Part shown: piece by piece, positions 15,857 to 26,600 of the stretch | Layout: every line of letters begins with the position of its first letter | Position numbering within the stretch: position 1 is the stretch's first letter | Assembly (NCBI GenBank): GCA_905236545.1 | Contig: CAJOQO010000079.1 | Location: forward strand, 1-28,791 | DNA: 28,791 nucleotides | Source of the DNA: an uncultured Lachnospiraceae bacterium | Lineage (GTDB): Bacteria > Bacillota > Clostridia > Lachnospirales > Lachnospiraceae | Reading direction: 5' to 3' | Notes under the pieces: generated by a model | Database searches by the model: none | The model's input: the letters and a program-made list of their open reading frames with translations, nothing else | What the model was told of the DNA's origin: nothing | Made by a program: the position numbers and the translations under genes

Positions 15857-17130
15857 ACGAAAACAGGCCGGAAGCTGCATGCAGGCAGCCTGGTGAGAAG
15901 GAGAGCATCCCGGCGCGCCTGGAGGATCCGCACGGCGGCACCCGTCCGGTGCACCGGGAGTGTGCGCAGGATGCGGCGGAAAGAGAGGAATCTGACCAGA
16001 GAACGGATCTGAGGAAGCTGAGAGAGCGGATCGATGGGATAGACCGGCAGATCGTTGCCCTGTTTGAGGAACGCATGGAAGTCGCGGAGGAAGTCGCCGC
16101 GGTGAAAGCGCGGGGGGACCGGAAGGTCTACGACAAAGAGCGGGAGGCGGCCAAGCTTGCCGCTGTGAGCGAGCTCGCGCACGGTGAATTCAACAGGCGG
16201 GGCGTCAGGGAACTGTTCCGCCAGCTGATGGGAATGAGCCGCCGCAGGCAGTACGCGCTTCTGGAGCAGAACAGGCGTTCAGGGAGGATTCCCTTCATAG
16301 AAGTGCCGGAGCTTGACCGGGAAAACATCCGGGTGGTGTACCAGGGGGTGGAAGGAGCATACAGCCACGCGGCGCTGCAGGCATTTTTCGGGGATCAGAC
16401 AGATTCCTTTCATGTGCGGCGATTCCGCGACGCGATGGAAGCAATTGCGGACGGATCGGCTGACTACGCGGTTCTTCCGATCGAAAACACGACGGCAGGG
16501 ATCGTGGCGGATAATTTTGATCTGCTGGTGGACTTTGAGAATTATATTGTCGCGGAGCAGATTATCCCTGTGGAACATGTGCTCATGGCATATCCCGGAA
16601 CCCGGATCGAGGATGTGAAGACGGTTTATTCCCATCCGCAGGCACTCAGCCAGTGTGACATCCTGTTCACACAGCATCCGGACTGGAAAGCGGCGGCTTA
16701 TGACAACACGGCGCTCGCAGCCCGGAAGATCGCGGAGGACCAAAGAAAAGACGAAGCAGCGATCGGGAGTCTTTTTGCGGCCCGGCTCTTCCATCTGGAT
16801 GTGCTGAAGGAACATGTGAATGATCTTGACGCAAATGAGACGAGATTCATGATCGTTACAAACCAGAGAGTGTTCGTGAAGGGTGCGGGGAAAATCACGA
16901 TCTGCTTCGAGCTTCCGCATTCCACCGGAACCCTTTTTAATATTCTGTCTAATTTTTTCTTCAATGATGTGAACATGACGCACATTGAATCGAGGCCGAT
17001 TCCCGGCCGGAACTGGGAATACCGGTTCTTCATCGATTTCGAAGGAAACCTGAACGATACATCTGTCCGCAGCGCGCTGCGGGGGATCCGGCAGGAAGCG
17101 ATCAATATGAAGATACTGGGGAATTACTGA
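15853..17130 (+). CDS. pheA: Bifunctional chorismate mutase / prephenate dehydratase (P-protein)
   Basis: 425 aa. It converts chorismate to prephenate and then to phenylpyruvate, the precursor of phenylalanine. Chorismate mutase (AroQ type) spans about residues 53-140 (LRKLRERIDGIDRQIVALF, followed by KAR and the DKERE motif). Prephenate dehydratase begins near 159 (YQGVEGAYSH), with LPIENTTAG and the catalytic TRF at 330-332. The C-terminal ACT domain starts near 347 and contains ESRP (379-382), the phenylalanine feedback site. The first roughly 50 residues are a polar extension without known homology; no better in-frame start with a ribosome binding site is seen. The ATG overlaps the HicB-like stop. 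Cytoplasmic enzyme, complete. Confidence 0.95.
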   Translation: MNENRPEAACRQPGEKESIPARLEDPHGGTRPVHRECAQDAAEREESDQRTDLRKLRERIDGIDRQIVALFEERMEVAEEVAAVKARGDRKVYDKEREAAKLAAVSELAHGEFNRRGVRELFRQLMGMSRRRQYALLEQNRRSGRIPFIEVPELDRENIRVVYQGVEGAYSHAALQAFFGDQTDSFHVRRFRDAMEAIADGSADYAVLPIENTTAGIVADNFDLLVDFENYIVAEQIIPVEHVLMAYPGTRIEDVKTVYSHPQALSQCDILFTQHPDWKAAAYDNTALAARKIAEDQRKDEAAIGSLFAARLFHLDVLKEHVNDLDANETRFMIVTNQRVFVKGAGKITICFELPHSTGTLFNILSNFFFNDVNMTHIESRPIPGRNWEYRFFIDFEGNLNDTSVRSALRGIRQEAINMKILGNY

Positions 17131-17159
17131 ATGAGAAGGAAAAAGGCAAAGGTAATATC

Positions 17160-18470
17160 ATGCTGAGAATAGAGGAGCTTGTCCTGTACCGGGACGAGGA
17201 GGAGGGGGTTCTTGAAACGCTGTCCGGGCTGCAGAGAAGAATCCTCGATGGAGGGAAGGAGCTTTCCGGCGCAAAGGAGCTCCGCTCTTACTGCGCCCTG
17301 ATGCAGAAGATGATCGAAACGGCGCAGAATTACGGATTCTCCGGAAATGTCTGGCATTCCTGGCTGACGTGGTATCTGGTCTATCATGAGAATGCCTATT
17401 CCAGGGCTCATGAGATCAGAGCGGCTGTGCCGGGAGGGATCAACCCCATCGCGCTGCATGACTTTGAGATCTTCCGCGAGCTTTTTGCCTATGATTTTTC
17501 GGATATCGAAGCGTGCCTTGGGACGTCTCTCTATTCGATGGCCGCAGATTATGAATTCGGAGGGGACGACCGGAGGCTTGCCAGCAGAAGGATCCGCGAC
17601 CGGATCGAGGATCTGAGCAGGAAGCTCTCATCCAGCCGGACGACGGAGGCGTTTAAGAGCCATGTAGATGAGTTTTACCGTGATTTCGGATGCGGCAAAT
17701 TCGGCCTTCACAAAGCATTCCGGGTCATTCATGACAGAAAAGACCGCACGCAGATCGTTCCGATCACAAACATCGCGCATGTTAATCTGGATGATCTGAT
17801 CGGATGTGAGATCCAGAAGCAAAAACTCCGGGAGAATACGGAAGCGTTTCTGGCCGGAAGACGGGCAAACAACTGTCTTCTGTTCGGGGATGCGGGCACC
17901 GGGAAGTCCTCCTCGATCAAGGGGATCCTGAATGAGTATTACGGGCAGGGCCTCAGGATCATCGAGGTGTACAAGCACCAGTTCCGGGATCTTGTTCACA
18001 TTCTGGCCCAGATCAAGAACAGGAACTATCGGTTTATTATCTACATGGATGATCTGTCCTTTGAGGAATTCGAGACAGATTACAAATATCTCAAGGCCGT
18101 GATTGAGGGCGGTCTTGAGAAGAAGCCTGAAAATGTCCTGATCTATGCGACGAGCAACCGCCGGCATCTGATCCGTGAGAACTATGCGGACAAGGAAGGA
18201 GACATCCGTTCCGACATGCATACCTCCGATACGGTTCAGGAAAAGCTGTCGCTGTCCTACCGCTTCGGCGTCACGATCTATTTTGGCGCGCCGGACAGGA
18301 AGGAATTCCAGAGAATCCTGAAGGGAATCGCGCAGAAAGAGGGACTTCAGATGGATGAGAGTGAGCTTTACGAGGAGGCGAATGCCTGGGAGCTGAGCCA
18401 CGGCGGACGCAGCGGAAGAAGCGCCAGGCAGTTCATCGATCACCTTTTGGGGACAAGGGAGGAGAAGTGA
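17160..18470 (+). CDS. DUF815-family AAA-type ATPase
   Basis: 436 aa. The C-terminal half is a P-loop ATPase of the DUF815 type: Walker A GDAGTGKSS from residue 243 (Lys249), Walker B FIIYMDDLSF with Asp297 and Asp298, a YATSNRRHLI sensor-1-like stretch, and SGRSARQFIDHL near the end as a sensor-2-like region. The N-terminal 200 residues are helical and have no recognised domain. The substrate of DUF815 proteins is not known. The start follows AAAGG at 7 bases, 29 bases after pheA. The stop (18468-18470) overlaps a possible GTG start of the ppx-like gene, tying this ATPase to the polyphosphate genes. No membrane segments. It may remodel a protein or nucleic acid; this is inference from fold only. 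Confidence 0.88.
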   Translation: MLRIEELVLYRDEEEGVLETLSGLQRRILDGGKELSGAKELRSYCALMQKMIETAQNYGFSGNVWHSWLTWYLVYHENAYSRAHEIRAAVPGGINPIALHDFEIFRELFAYDFSDIEACLGTSLYSMAADYEFGGDDRRLASRRIRDRIEDLSRKLSSSRTTEAFKSHVDEFYRDFGCGKFGLHKAFRVIHDRKDRTQIVPITNIAHVNLDDLIGCEIQKQKLRENTEAFLAGRRANNCLLFGDAGTGKSSSIKGILNEYYGQGLRIIEVYKHQFRDLVHILAQIKNRNYRFIIYMDDLSFEEFETDYKYLKAVIEGGLEKKPENVLIYATSNRRHLIRENYADKEGDIRSDMHTSDTVQEKLSLSYRFGVTIYFGAPDRKEFQRILKGIAQKEGLQMDESELYEEANAWELSHGGRSGRSARQFIDHLLGTREEK

Positions 18471-18472
18471 AA

Positions 18473-20017
18473 ATGGCTGTTAAACTGTTTGCTTCGATTA
18501 TGATCGGCTCGACAGAGACGGAGATGAAGCTGTACGAGATATCAGCGCGGAAAGGGTTTCATCTGTTCGACTGCCTGAGCTGCAGGATCGATCTGGGCAG
18601 TGATGCCTATGGGAGGAAAACCCTTTCCGGCGCGAAGATGGACCGGCTGATCGATACATTGACCGAGTACAGAAAGATCATGGAAGGATACCATGTGGAC
18701 AGCTACCGCATGGTTGGAACCAGCGCCCTGCGGGAGATTCGGACAGCGCTGATCACGAAAGACTATATCGAGCATAAAACAGGGCTGAAGCTGACGATCC
18801 TGTCCAATTCAGAGCAGCGTTTCCTCGACTACAAGTCCATTGCCGCCCAGACGGAGTCCTTTGAAAATGTGATCAGGAAGGGGACGGCGATCATCAATAT
18901 CGGCGGAAGCTCCCTTCAGATTTCGGTCTTTGACAAGGATAAGCTGATCACAACACAGAATGTCCGGATCGGAAGGATCACAACCAGAAAACGAATCTAT
19001 CCGGAGGCAAGAAACAACGCGCATTTTGAGAAGCTTCTCAGGGAACTTCTCTCGCATGAGATTGCAGGATTCGGGAAGCTGTACCAGAAGGACCGCCAGA
19101 TCAGCACGCTGATCGCTACGAACAAGGAGCTGCAGCTTCTGTTCCGTTCTCTGTATCCGCAGCGGGAAAGCCTGATCATCACGAGGGAGGAGCTGAGCGA
19201 TGCATGCAGCAGAATCGTTCCGATGAGCCCGGAGGAGATCGTGAAGAAGTGCTCGATCCCCACAGAGTTTGCGCTCTTTGTCAGTCCGGCCGTGATCATC
19301 TGCCTGTTCCTGCTCGAACATTTTGAATCAGAGAGTGTGTGGGTACCGGAGATTTCCATCTCAGACGGCCTTGCATATGACTTCGCGGTTGAGAACAAGG
19401 CGATTAAGACAGGGCATGATTTTGACGAGGATATTATCGTTGCGTCCCGCAATATCGCCAAGCGTTATAAGTCCAGCCAGGCACATATCCGCAATGTGGA
19501 ATACCTGAGCCTGCTGATCTTTGACAGAACCAGGAAGGTGCATATGCTTGGAAAGCGCTCCAGGCTCCTTCTGCAGATCTCCGCGATTCTGCATAACTGC
19601 GGAAAATATATCTCCCTCACGGATGTCTCTGACTGTGCCTACAATATCCTGATGGCGACGGAGATCATCGGTCTTTCCCACGCGGAGCGGAAGATCGTCG
19701 CCAACGTGGTCCGGTTCAATACGGCTGCATTTCCCTCCTACGACGAGCTGACGCAGGTGGATTCCGTCAGTATGGAGGATTATCTCGTGATCGCAAAGCT
19801 CACTGCCATTTTAAGGGCGGCCAATGCGCTTGACCGCACGCATCAGCAGAAGATCACGGATGCTTCCGTTGCAGTGAAGGGAAGCGAGCTTGTAATCTCT
19901 ACGACGGGAAATGAGGATCTTACGCTGGAGAAAGGCACGCTGGAGGAAGAGAACTCCCTGTTTGAGGAAGTATTCAACCTGAGGCCTGTGCTGCATCAGA
20001 AGAGAAAACAGTTATAA
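18473..20017 (+). CDS. ppx: Ppx/GppA-family exopolyphosphatase-like protein with C-terminal HD-type domain
   Basis: 514 aa. The ATG at 18473 lies about 9 bases after GGGAGG; a GTG at 18467 is possible but too close. The N-terminal half has the actin-like fold of exopolyphosphatase / pppGpp phosphatase: MIGSTETEMKLYEI, VGTSALREI, NIGGSS at 142-147. The C-terminal half (from about residue 330) resembles the HD-type helical domain, with ILHNCGKYISL (His374, Asn375). Two signatures differ from the family pattern: motif 1 has Met10 where an Asp is expected (IDIGS), and motif 2 is NIGGSS instead of DIGGGS. It may be inactive, altered in specificity or regulatory. It lies directly between DUF815 and ppk1, supporting a role in polyphosphate turnover. 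Confidence 0.85.
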   Translation: MAVKLFASIMIGSTETEMKLYEISARKGFHLFDCLSCRIDLGSDAYGRKTLSGAKMDRLIDTLTEYRKIMEGYHVDSYRMVGTSALREIRTALITKDYIEHKTGLKLTILSNSEQRFLDYKSIAAQTESFENVIRKGTAIINIGGSSLQISVFDKDKLITTQNVRIGRITTRKRIYPEARNNAHFEKLLRELLSHEIAGFGKLYQKDRQISTLIATNKELQLLFRSLYPQRESLIITREELSDACSRIVPMSPEEIVKKCSIPTEFALFVSPAVIICLFLLEHFESESVWVPEISISDGLAYDFAVENKAIKTGHDFDEDIIVASRNIAKRYKSSQAHIRNVEYLSLLIFDRTRKVHMLGKRSRLLLQISAILHNCGKYISLTDVSDCAYNILMATEIIGLSHAERKIVANVVRFNTAAFPSYDELTQVDSVSMEDYLVIAKLTAILRAANALDRTHQQKITDASVAVKGSELVISTTGNEDLTLEKGTLEEENSLFEEVFNLRPVLHQKRKQL

Positions 20018-20090
20018 GGCCGGCGGAAGAAAAGCAGAATTGAGGCTGGCGGAAGAGAAACAGGAATCAGACCGGCGGAAGAGATATCAT
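20018..20090 (+). repeat. Imperfect purine-rich repeats between ppx and ppk1
   Basis: Three approximate copies of a 26-28-base unit with the core GGCGGAAGA (20022-20030, 20048-20056, 20074-20082) fill most of the 113-base gap. The strand is strongly purine-rich. No hairpin or promoter is evident, so ppk1 is probably transcribed from upstream. Confidence 0.6.
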
Positions 20091-20145
20091 CAGAAGAGAA
20101 AACGGAAAACAAACCGCCGGGATCAGGAAGATGAGAGGAATGGTT

Positions 20146-22611
20146 ATGGCGAAGAGTGTGTCCGATAAGGTGACTGCGGAAAAGGCTAAGACTACAGAGA
20201 AGGCGAAGACCGCGGAGAAAGAGAAGGCCGCGGAAAAGGCTAAGACTACAGAGAAGGCGAAAGCCGCGGAAAAGGGGAAGTCTGCGGAGAAAGAGAAGAC
20301 CGCGGAAAAGGCAAAGACGTCGGAAAAGGCAAAGACCGCGGAAAAGGAGAAGGCTGCAGAGAAGGAGAGGGCTGAGAGTACATTGGAAAATGACGGATTC
20401 TTCAACCCTGCCTGGTACACGAACCGTGAACTGAGCTGGCTGGACTTCAATTACAGGATTCTGGACGAGGCGCGGGATAAAACAAATCCTCTTTTTGAGC
20501 GGATGAAATTCCTGTCCATCACGGCGTCCAACCTGGATGAGTTCTTTATGGTCCGGGTTGCGTCCCTGATGGATATGGTTCACGCAAAGGTGAGCAAGCC
20601 GGATCTTTCCGGACTGACGGCGGAAGAACAGCTTCTGAAGGTGGAGCAGAAGTGCCATGAACTGATCGACCGCCAGTATTCCACGCTGTCCAGATCCCTG
20701 ATTCCGGCTCTTCGCAATGAAGGCTATGATCTGGTTACAAACCCTGAGGTTCTGAATGAAGCCCAGAAGGAATACCTGAAGAATTACTTCAAGAAGACGG
20801 TCTATCCGGTTCTGACGCCGACCGCCGTGGACGCCTCCAGACCATTTCCGCTGATCAGGAACAAGTCCCTGAACATCGGCGCATTGATCTCCAGACGCAA
20901 GGGGGAAGGAGAGAAGAATCCGGTCGGAATGACCTTCATGAAGAACCTTCAGAAAAACGGGGAGAAGATCGCGAACAAGATCTCCAGGGATAAGACGCTG
21001 AAAAAAGGAACGATGTTCGCGACGGTTCAGGTCCCGACGGTTCTCCCCCGCGTTGTCCGGATTCCGGACGGGAAGGACGGAAAGATGGCGGGCGTTCTTC
21101 TTGAGGATCTGATCAAGGCGAATCTGGACATTCTGTTTGCAGGATATGATGTCGTCTGCGCCCATGCTTACAGGATCACCAGGAATGCGGATATGGAGCT
21201 TGATGAAGATGAGTCCGATGATCTTCTGGAGGAGATTCAGAGTAAGCTGAAGCAGCGCCAGCGGGGCGAAGTGATCCGGTTTGAATATGAGGATTCAATG
21301 AATGCAAAGCTGCTTAAGATCCTTCGCCGCGAGTTTAATGTGAGCGACATGGAGATGTATCCGATCTCCGGACCGCTTGATCTGACTTACCTGATGAGGT
21401 TCTATTCTCTGCCGGGCTCCGACCGGCTGAAGGACAGTCCATGGACGCCCCAGCCGAATCCGGTGATCGCAGGCCACCAGGGGGAGGATCTGTTTTCGAT
21501 GATCCGGAAGGGAGATATCTTCCTGTCCCATCCGTACCAGACCTTTGACCCGGTCGTGGACCTGATCCGCACAGCGTCGGTTGATCCGGATGTTCTTGCG
21601 ATCAAGATGACGCTCTACCGTGTGTCCGGGCATTCGCCTATCGTTGCCGCGCTTGCGCATGCAGCCGAAAACGGAAAACAGGTGACGGCACTCGTGGAAC
21701 TGAAGGCCCGCTTTGATGAGGAGAATAATATCCAGTGGGCGGAAATGCTCGAGAAGGCAGGCTGTCACGTGATCTACGGCCTGGTCGGCCTGAAGACCCA
21801 CAGCAAGATTGCCCTGGTGGTGCGGCGCGAGGAGGACGGAATCCGCCGGTATGTACATCTGGCAACGGGCAATTACAATGATTCGACGGCAAAGCTGTAC
21901 ACGGACTGCGGGATCATGACATGCGCGGAGCCTTACGGGGAGGACGCGACAGCGGTCTTCAACATGCTGTCCGGATACAGTGAGCCCCGCAGATGGAACC
22001 GCCTGCACCTGGCGCCCATCTGGCTGCGCGACGCATTTTTCGGGCTGATCGACCGCGAGATTCAGCACGCGGTGGACAATGAGCCTGCCCATATTACAGC
22101 CAAGATGAATTCTCTGTGTGACAAGGAGATCATCGCGAAGCTGTATGAGGCGTCTGCGGCAGGAGTGAAGATCGACCTGATTATCCGCGGTATCTGCTGC
22201 CTGAAGGTGGGGATTCCGGGCGTTTCCGAGAATATCACGGTGCGTTCCATCGTGGGAACCTTCCTGGAGCATGCGAGAATCTTCCGTTTCGCGAATGGCG
22301 GCAATGAGGAAGTCTTCATGAGCTCGGCGGACTGGATGCCGAGGAATCTGGACCGCCGTGTGGAGATCCTGTTCCCGCTGGAGGATGAGGAATGTAAGGC
22401 GCAGGCCTGCCACATCCTGGATGTCCAGATGTCTGATACGCTGAAGGCACATATCCTGAAGAGCGATGATACCTATGAGAAGATTGACCTGAGAGGAAAA
22501 CCCAGAATCGGCGCCCAGGCAACCCTGATGAAGGAGGCGCTCAGTTCCGCCGCCCCGGAGAATGATCCGGTGCGCAGCCGGACGTTTACCCCTGCGCGGG
22601 CGGAAGGATGA
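20146..22611 (+). CDS. ppk1: Polyphosphate kinase 1 with an N-terminal Lys/Glu hexapeptide-repeat tail
   Basis: 821 aa. It reversibly transfers the gamma phosphate of ATP to polyphosphate. The ATG at 20146 lies 6 bases after AGAGGA; ATGs at 20131 and 20140 have no good site. The core starts near residue 83: [20 protein letters not shown], then the head domain, then two PLD-like catalytic domains. The phosphorylated histidine is His552 (LKTHSK) and the second key histidine is His709 (LEHARIF); HLATGNYND and [14 protein letters not shown] are also typical. Between residues 11 and 76 lie eleven perfect-length hexapeptides of the type AEKAKT. This tail is absent from ordinary Ppk and is probably disordered or helical and highly charged. 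Directly downstream of the ppx-like gene. ispG starts 4 bases after its stop. Confidence 0.95.
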   Translation: MAKSVSDKVTAEKAKTTEKAKTAEKEKAAEKAKTTEKAKAAEKGKSAEKEKTAEKAKTSEKAKTAEKEKAAEKERAESTLENDGFFNPAWYTNRELSWLDFNYRILDEARDKTNPLFERMKFLSITASNLDEFFMVRVASLMDMVHAKVSKPDLSGLTAEEQLLKVEQKCHELIDRQYSTLSRSLIPALRNEGYDLVTNPEVLNEAQKEYLKNYFKKTVYPVLTPTAVDASRPFPLIRNKSLNIGALISRRKGEGEKNPVGMTFMKNLQKNGEKIANKISRDKTLKKGTMFATVQVPTVLPRVVRIPDGKDGKMAGVLLEDLIKANLDILFAGYDVVCAHAYRITRNADMELDEDESDDLLEEIQSKLKQRQRGEVIRFEYEDSMNAKLLKILRREFNVSDMEMYPISGPLDLTYLMRFYSLPGSDRLKDSPWTPQPNPVIAGHQGEDLFSMIRKGDIFLSHPYQTFDPVVDLIRTASVDPDVLAIKMTLYRVSGHSPIVAALAHAAENGKQVTALVELKARFDEENNIQWAEMLEKAGCHVIYGLVGLKTHSKIALVVRREEDGIRRYVHLATGNYNDSTAKLYTDCGIMTCAEPYGEDATAVFNMLSGYSEPRRWNRLHLAPIWLRDAFFGLIDREIQHAVDNEPAHITAKMNSLCDKEIIAKLYEASAAGVKIDLIIRGICCLKVGIPGVSENITVRSIVGTFLEHARIFRFANGGNEEVFMSSADWMPRNLDRRVEILFPLEDEECKAQACHILDVQMSDTLKAHILKSDDTYEKIDLRGKPRIGAQATLMKEALSSAAPENDPVRSRTFTPARAEG
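20176..20373 (+). repeat. Eleven in-frame 18-bp repeats in ppk1
   Basis: The stretch is exactly 11 x 18 bases, encoding (A/T/S)EK(A/E/G)(K/R)(T/A/S) each time. Codons vary between copies (for example gcggaaaaggctaagact and gcggagaaagagaaggcc), so the repeat is partly diverged at DNA level but conserved in protein charge pattern. Such an array could change copy number by slippage between strains. Confidence 0.92.
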
Positions 22612-22615
22612 GACC

Positions 22616-23686
22616 ATGACGACCAGAGAACACACCAGGCGTGTGCAGATCAAAGACCGTGCCATCGGCGGAGGCAATCCGATCCTGATCCAGTCGATGA
22701 CCAACACGAAGACGGAAGACGTTGAGGCAACTGTCGCCCAGATCCTGCGTCTGGAAAAGGCGGGCTGCGAACTGATCCGCTGTACGGTGCCGACGATGGA
22801 GGCGGCCGGAGCTTTAAAACGGATCAGGGAAAGGATCCATATTCCGCTGATCGCGGATATCCATTTTGACTACCGGCTCGCGGTAGCCGCGATCGAAAAC
22901 GGCGCGGACAAGATCCGGATCAATCCGGGAAACATCGGATCGGATGAGCGGGTCCGCGCTGTCGTGGATGCTGCCGGCGAGCGCGGGATCCCGATCAGGG
23001 TCGGCGTGAATTCCGGTTCCCTCGAGAAGGAGATCCTGGAGAAGAACGGCGGCGTGACAGCACAGGGACTCGTGGAAAGCGCTCTTGAACAATGCCGCAG
23101 AATCGAGGACATGAACTATGACAACCTGGTTGTCTCGATCAAGTCCTCCGATGTGCTGATGTGCGCCGAGGCTTATGAGCTTTTTGCGAAGAAGAGTGAT
23201 TATCCGCTGCATGTGGGGATCACGGAAGCCGGAACGGTCCGCTCGGGGAATATCAAGTCGGCCATCGGACTGGCGCTGATCCTCTCGAAAGGGATCGGCG
23301 ATACGGTTCGTGTTTCCCTCACGACGGATCCTGTCGAGGAGATCGACAGTGCCAGGCTGATCCTGAGAACGCTGGGACTTCGGTCCGGCGGGATCGAGGT
23401 GGTGTCCTGTCCGACATGCGGACGGACGCAGATCGATCTGATCAGCCTCGCTTCGAGTGTGGAGTCTCTTGTCAGGGACTACCCGTTCGAGATCAAGGTA
23501 GCCGTAATGGGCTGTGTGGTGAACGGTCCGGGCGAAGCCCGGGAAGCGGACATCGGCGTGGCGGGGGGAAAAGGCGAAGGCCTTTTATTCCGGCATGGGC
23601 GGACGCTCCGAAAGGTGAAGGAGGAAGAGATTCTTTCTGCCCTGAAGGATGAGCTCGATCACTGGCAGGAGAATAACCGGATATGA
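22616..23686 (+). CDS. ispG: 4-hydroxy-3-methylbut-2-enyl-diphosphate synthase (flavodoxin/ferredoxin type)
   Basis: 356 aa. It catalyses the reductive ring opening of MEcPP to HMBPP, the penultimate step of the MEP isoprenoid pathway. The 4Fe-4S ligands are all present: Cys265 and Cys268 (SCPTCGRT), Cys300 ([11 protein letters not shown]) and Glu307. The N-terminal TIM-barrel half has [12 protein letters not shown] and [13 protein letters not shown], typical of the short bacterial form. The ATG at 22616 follows GGAAGGA by about 7 bases; the frame is open further upstream inside ppk1, but that part does not match the family. Its stop overlaps the polC start (ATGA), a common ispG-polC arrangement in Clostridia. 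Cytoplasmic, oxygen-sensitive enzyme. Confidence 0.96.
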   Translation: MTTREHTRRVQIKDRAIGGGNPILIQSMTNTKTEDVEATVAQILRLEKAGCELIRCTVPTMEAAGALKRIRERIHIPLIADIHFDYRLAVAAIENGADKIRINPGNIGSDERVRAVVDAAGERGIPIRVGVNSGSLEKEILEKNGGVTAQGLVESALEQCRRIEDMNYDNLVVSIKSSDVLMCAEAYELFAKKSDYPLHVGITEAGTVRSGNIKSAIGLALILSKGIGDTVRVSLTTDPVEEIDSARLILRTLGLRSGGIEVVSCPTCGRTQIDLISLASSVESLVRDYPFEIKVAVMGCVVNGPGEAREADIGVAGGKGEGLLFRHGRTLRKVKEEEILSALKDELDHWQENNRI

Positions 23687-26600
23687 CAAAGTCCTTTTTT
23701 GACGCGTTTCCGACGATCGTTCCGGACGATGAAGAACTGGGCAGTCTTCTTGGCCATACGACAGTGACGAAGGTTGCCGTGAATGAGAAAAGCGCGCAGC
23801 TGAAGATCTATCTGGAGGCGGACCGTCTGATCGGGAAAAAAGAGATCGAGAAGGTGGAGCAGACCTTCGATGAGGAGTTTGCTGCGGGACAGGGGCTGAA
23901 GACCAGGATCATAGAGCATTTTCATCTCTCCGCGCAGTACACGCCGAAGAATCTCATGCGTTCTTACCGCTCATCGATCCTTTATGAGCTTCGTTCCTAT
24001 CAGAAATGCATCTATACCATGTTCCGCGGCGCCGACATCCGGTTTTCGGAAGACGATACCTGCACCGTCACGGTGGAGGACAGCCTGGTTGCCCGGACCT
24101 ACGCGGATGAACTGAAGCGGATCCTGGATAAGATCTTTACGGAGCGCTTCGGAATGAACTTCAGATGCACGGTAGATTTCCGCAGGAGTTCTCTTGCGGA
24201 TGATTTTGTGCGCCTTCCTGAAGAGGATGCAGTGGTACGGGAACCGGAAGCTGCGCTTCCGGCCGCAGGGGAGATGGAAAAGCCACGGACCGGGCAGCCG
24301 CATGCCGGCTCCGGCGCCAGAGGAAAGGGACGCTATACAAAGAAAGGGCATGGTCCGTCCCAGGAGCATACCCTGGTGCAGTCGAACAATCCGGATGTCG
24401 TGTACGGCAGGGACTTCCAGGATGAGGCGGCAGCGATCTCTTCCATTACAGACGCCATCGGGACGGTGACGATCCGCGGCGAGGTCATTTCGCTCGAATC
24501 CAGGAATCTTCATACAAAGGCCGGGAAGGATCTTACGATTATCCTGATGAACCTGACGGACTATACCGATACCATGAGCGTGAAGCTGTTCATCGATACG
24601 GACCTGTCCCCGCAATTCCTCTCTTCCGTGAAGACGGGCATGTTCCTTAAGGTGAAGGGGAATGCCGCGATTGACCGGTTCGACAGCGAGCTTGCCCTCA
24701 GCAGCGTGACCGGTGTGAAGAAGATCGCGGACTTCAGGCAGGTCCGCATGGATCTGGAAAGCGTCAAACGGGTGGAGCTGCACTGTCATACGAAGATGAG
24801 CAAGATGGATGCCGTCGCGGATGTCGGCGACATCGTGAAAACCGCCATCAGGTGGGGGCACAGCGTGATTGCGATCACGGATCACGGCGGCGTTCAGGCA
24901 CTGCCGGACGCATGGCACGCGGTTCCGAAGGATTCCGATTTCAAGGTGATCTACGGCTGTGAGGCGTATCTGGTGGACGATGAGGTCAGGGCTGTCGTCA
25001 ACGCGAAGGACGGTCAGAGCTTTTCGGACGCATACGTTGTCTTTGACCTGGAGACGACCGGTTTCTCCCCGGTCACGGACCGGATCATCGAGATCGGGGC
25101 GGTGCGGATCGAAGATGGAAGGATAACGGACAGATTCTCGGAGTTTGTAAACCCGAAGAGGCCCATTCCCTTCCGGATCGAGCAGTTAACGTCGATCAGC
25201 GATTCAATGGTAATGGACGCGGATCCGGTTGAGGAGGTTCTCGTACGTTTTCTTTCGTTCTGCGACGGCGCTGTGATGGTCGGGCACAATGTCACCTTCG
25301 ACATCAGCTTTATCGAGGAAAACTGTGAGCGTCTGGGGATCGCGCATGACTTTACCACGGTGGACACCGTGACGCTCGCGCGCAATCTGCTTCCGAACCT
25401 GTCCCGGTTTAAGCTGGATCAGGTGGCGAAAGCGCTGAATGTACCGCTTGGCCATCATCACCGCGCGGTGGACGATGCCGAGTGTACCTCCGGAATCTTC
25501 CTGAAGTTCCTTTCGATGCTCTCAGACCGCGGCCTTCAGAGCCTTGACCGGATCAATGAAGCCTGCGCTCCAACGCCGGAACAGATCAGGCACCTGCATT
25601 ATTATCACATTATCCTGCTCGCGCAGAATGAAGAGGGCAGGGTGAACCTGTACCGCTGTGTCTCGGAATCTCATCTGAAATACATGTACGGCGGAAGACC
25701 GCTTCTTCCCAGGAGCTTTTTGAGCGCGCACCGGGAGGGGCTGATCATCGGCTCCGCCTGCGAGGCCGGGGAACTGTTTCAGGCGATTGAACGCGGCGCG
25801 ACTGCGAGAGAACTGAAGAAGCTCGTGGACTATTATGACTATCTGGAGATTCAGCCGGTCGGAAACAATCAGTTTCTGACGGTGCCAAGGTATGACAAGA
25901 ACGGGAACCTGAAGAATGAGCCGAAGACCATCGAGGATCTTCAGAATTTTAACCGGACGGTTGTTCAGCTTGGTGAGCAGTACGGCAAGCCCGTCGTAGC
26001 GACATGCGACGTGCATTTTCTGAATCCGGAGGATGCAATCTACAGAGAGATCCTGATGGCGGACTTTGAGGATGGAGAGGCACAGCCCCCGCTGTATCTT
26101 CGGACGACGAAGGAGATGCTGCAGGAGTTTGAGTATCTCGGCGAGGAGAAGGCACGCGAGGTTGTCATCACCAATACAAACCTGATCGCCGACCGGATCG
26201 GGCGCTTCAGTCCGGTTCGTCCGGACAAATGCCCTCCTGTCATTCCCGATTCGGATGAGACGCTGAGAAGGCTGTGCTACGACAAGGCGCATGAGATTTA
26301 CGGCGATATCCTTCCGAAGGTCGTGGAGGACAGGCTTCAGAAGGAACTGAATTCCATCATATCCAACGGCTTCGCCGTTATGTACATTATCGCCCAGAAG
26401 CTGGTGTGGAAGAGCGTAGCCGACGGATATCTGGTCGGATCCAGAGGGTCGGTCGGATCGAGCTTTGTCGCCAACATGGCCGGAATCACGGAGGTGAATT
26501 CCCTCCATCCGCACTATCTGTGCCCATCCTGCCATTATGTGGACTTTGATTCCGAGAAGGTGCGCGCGTTTGACGGGATGGCGGGATGCGACATGCCGGA

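Noticed and set aside
17131..17166. 11-codon ORF (MRRKKAKVISC) starting right after the pheA stop
   Set aside because: Too short to support; it overlaps the DUF815 start out of frame and has no ribosome binding site of its own.
20176..20373. CRISPR-like array
   Set aside because: The 18-bp units are contiguous without spacers and keep the ppk1 reading frame, so this is a coding repeat.
19996..21165. 389-codon minus-strand frame across ppx end and ppk1 start
   Set aside because: Its Leu/Phe/Arg repeats are the complement of the ppk1 hexapeptide array; ppk1 is certain on the plus strand.
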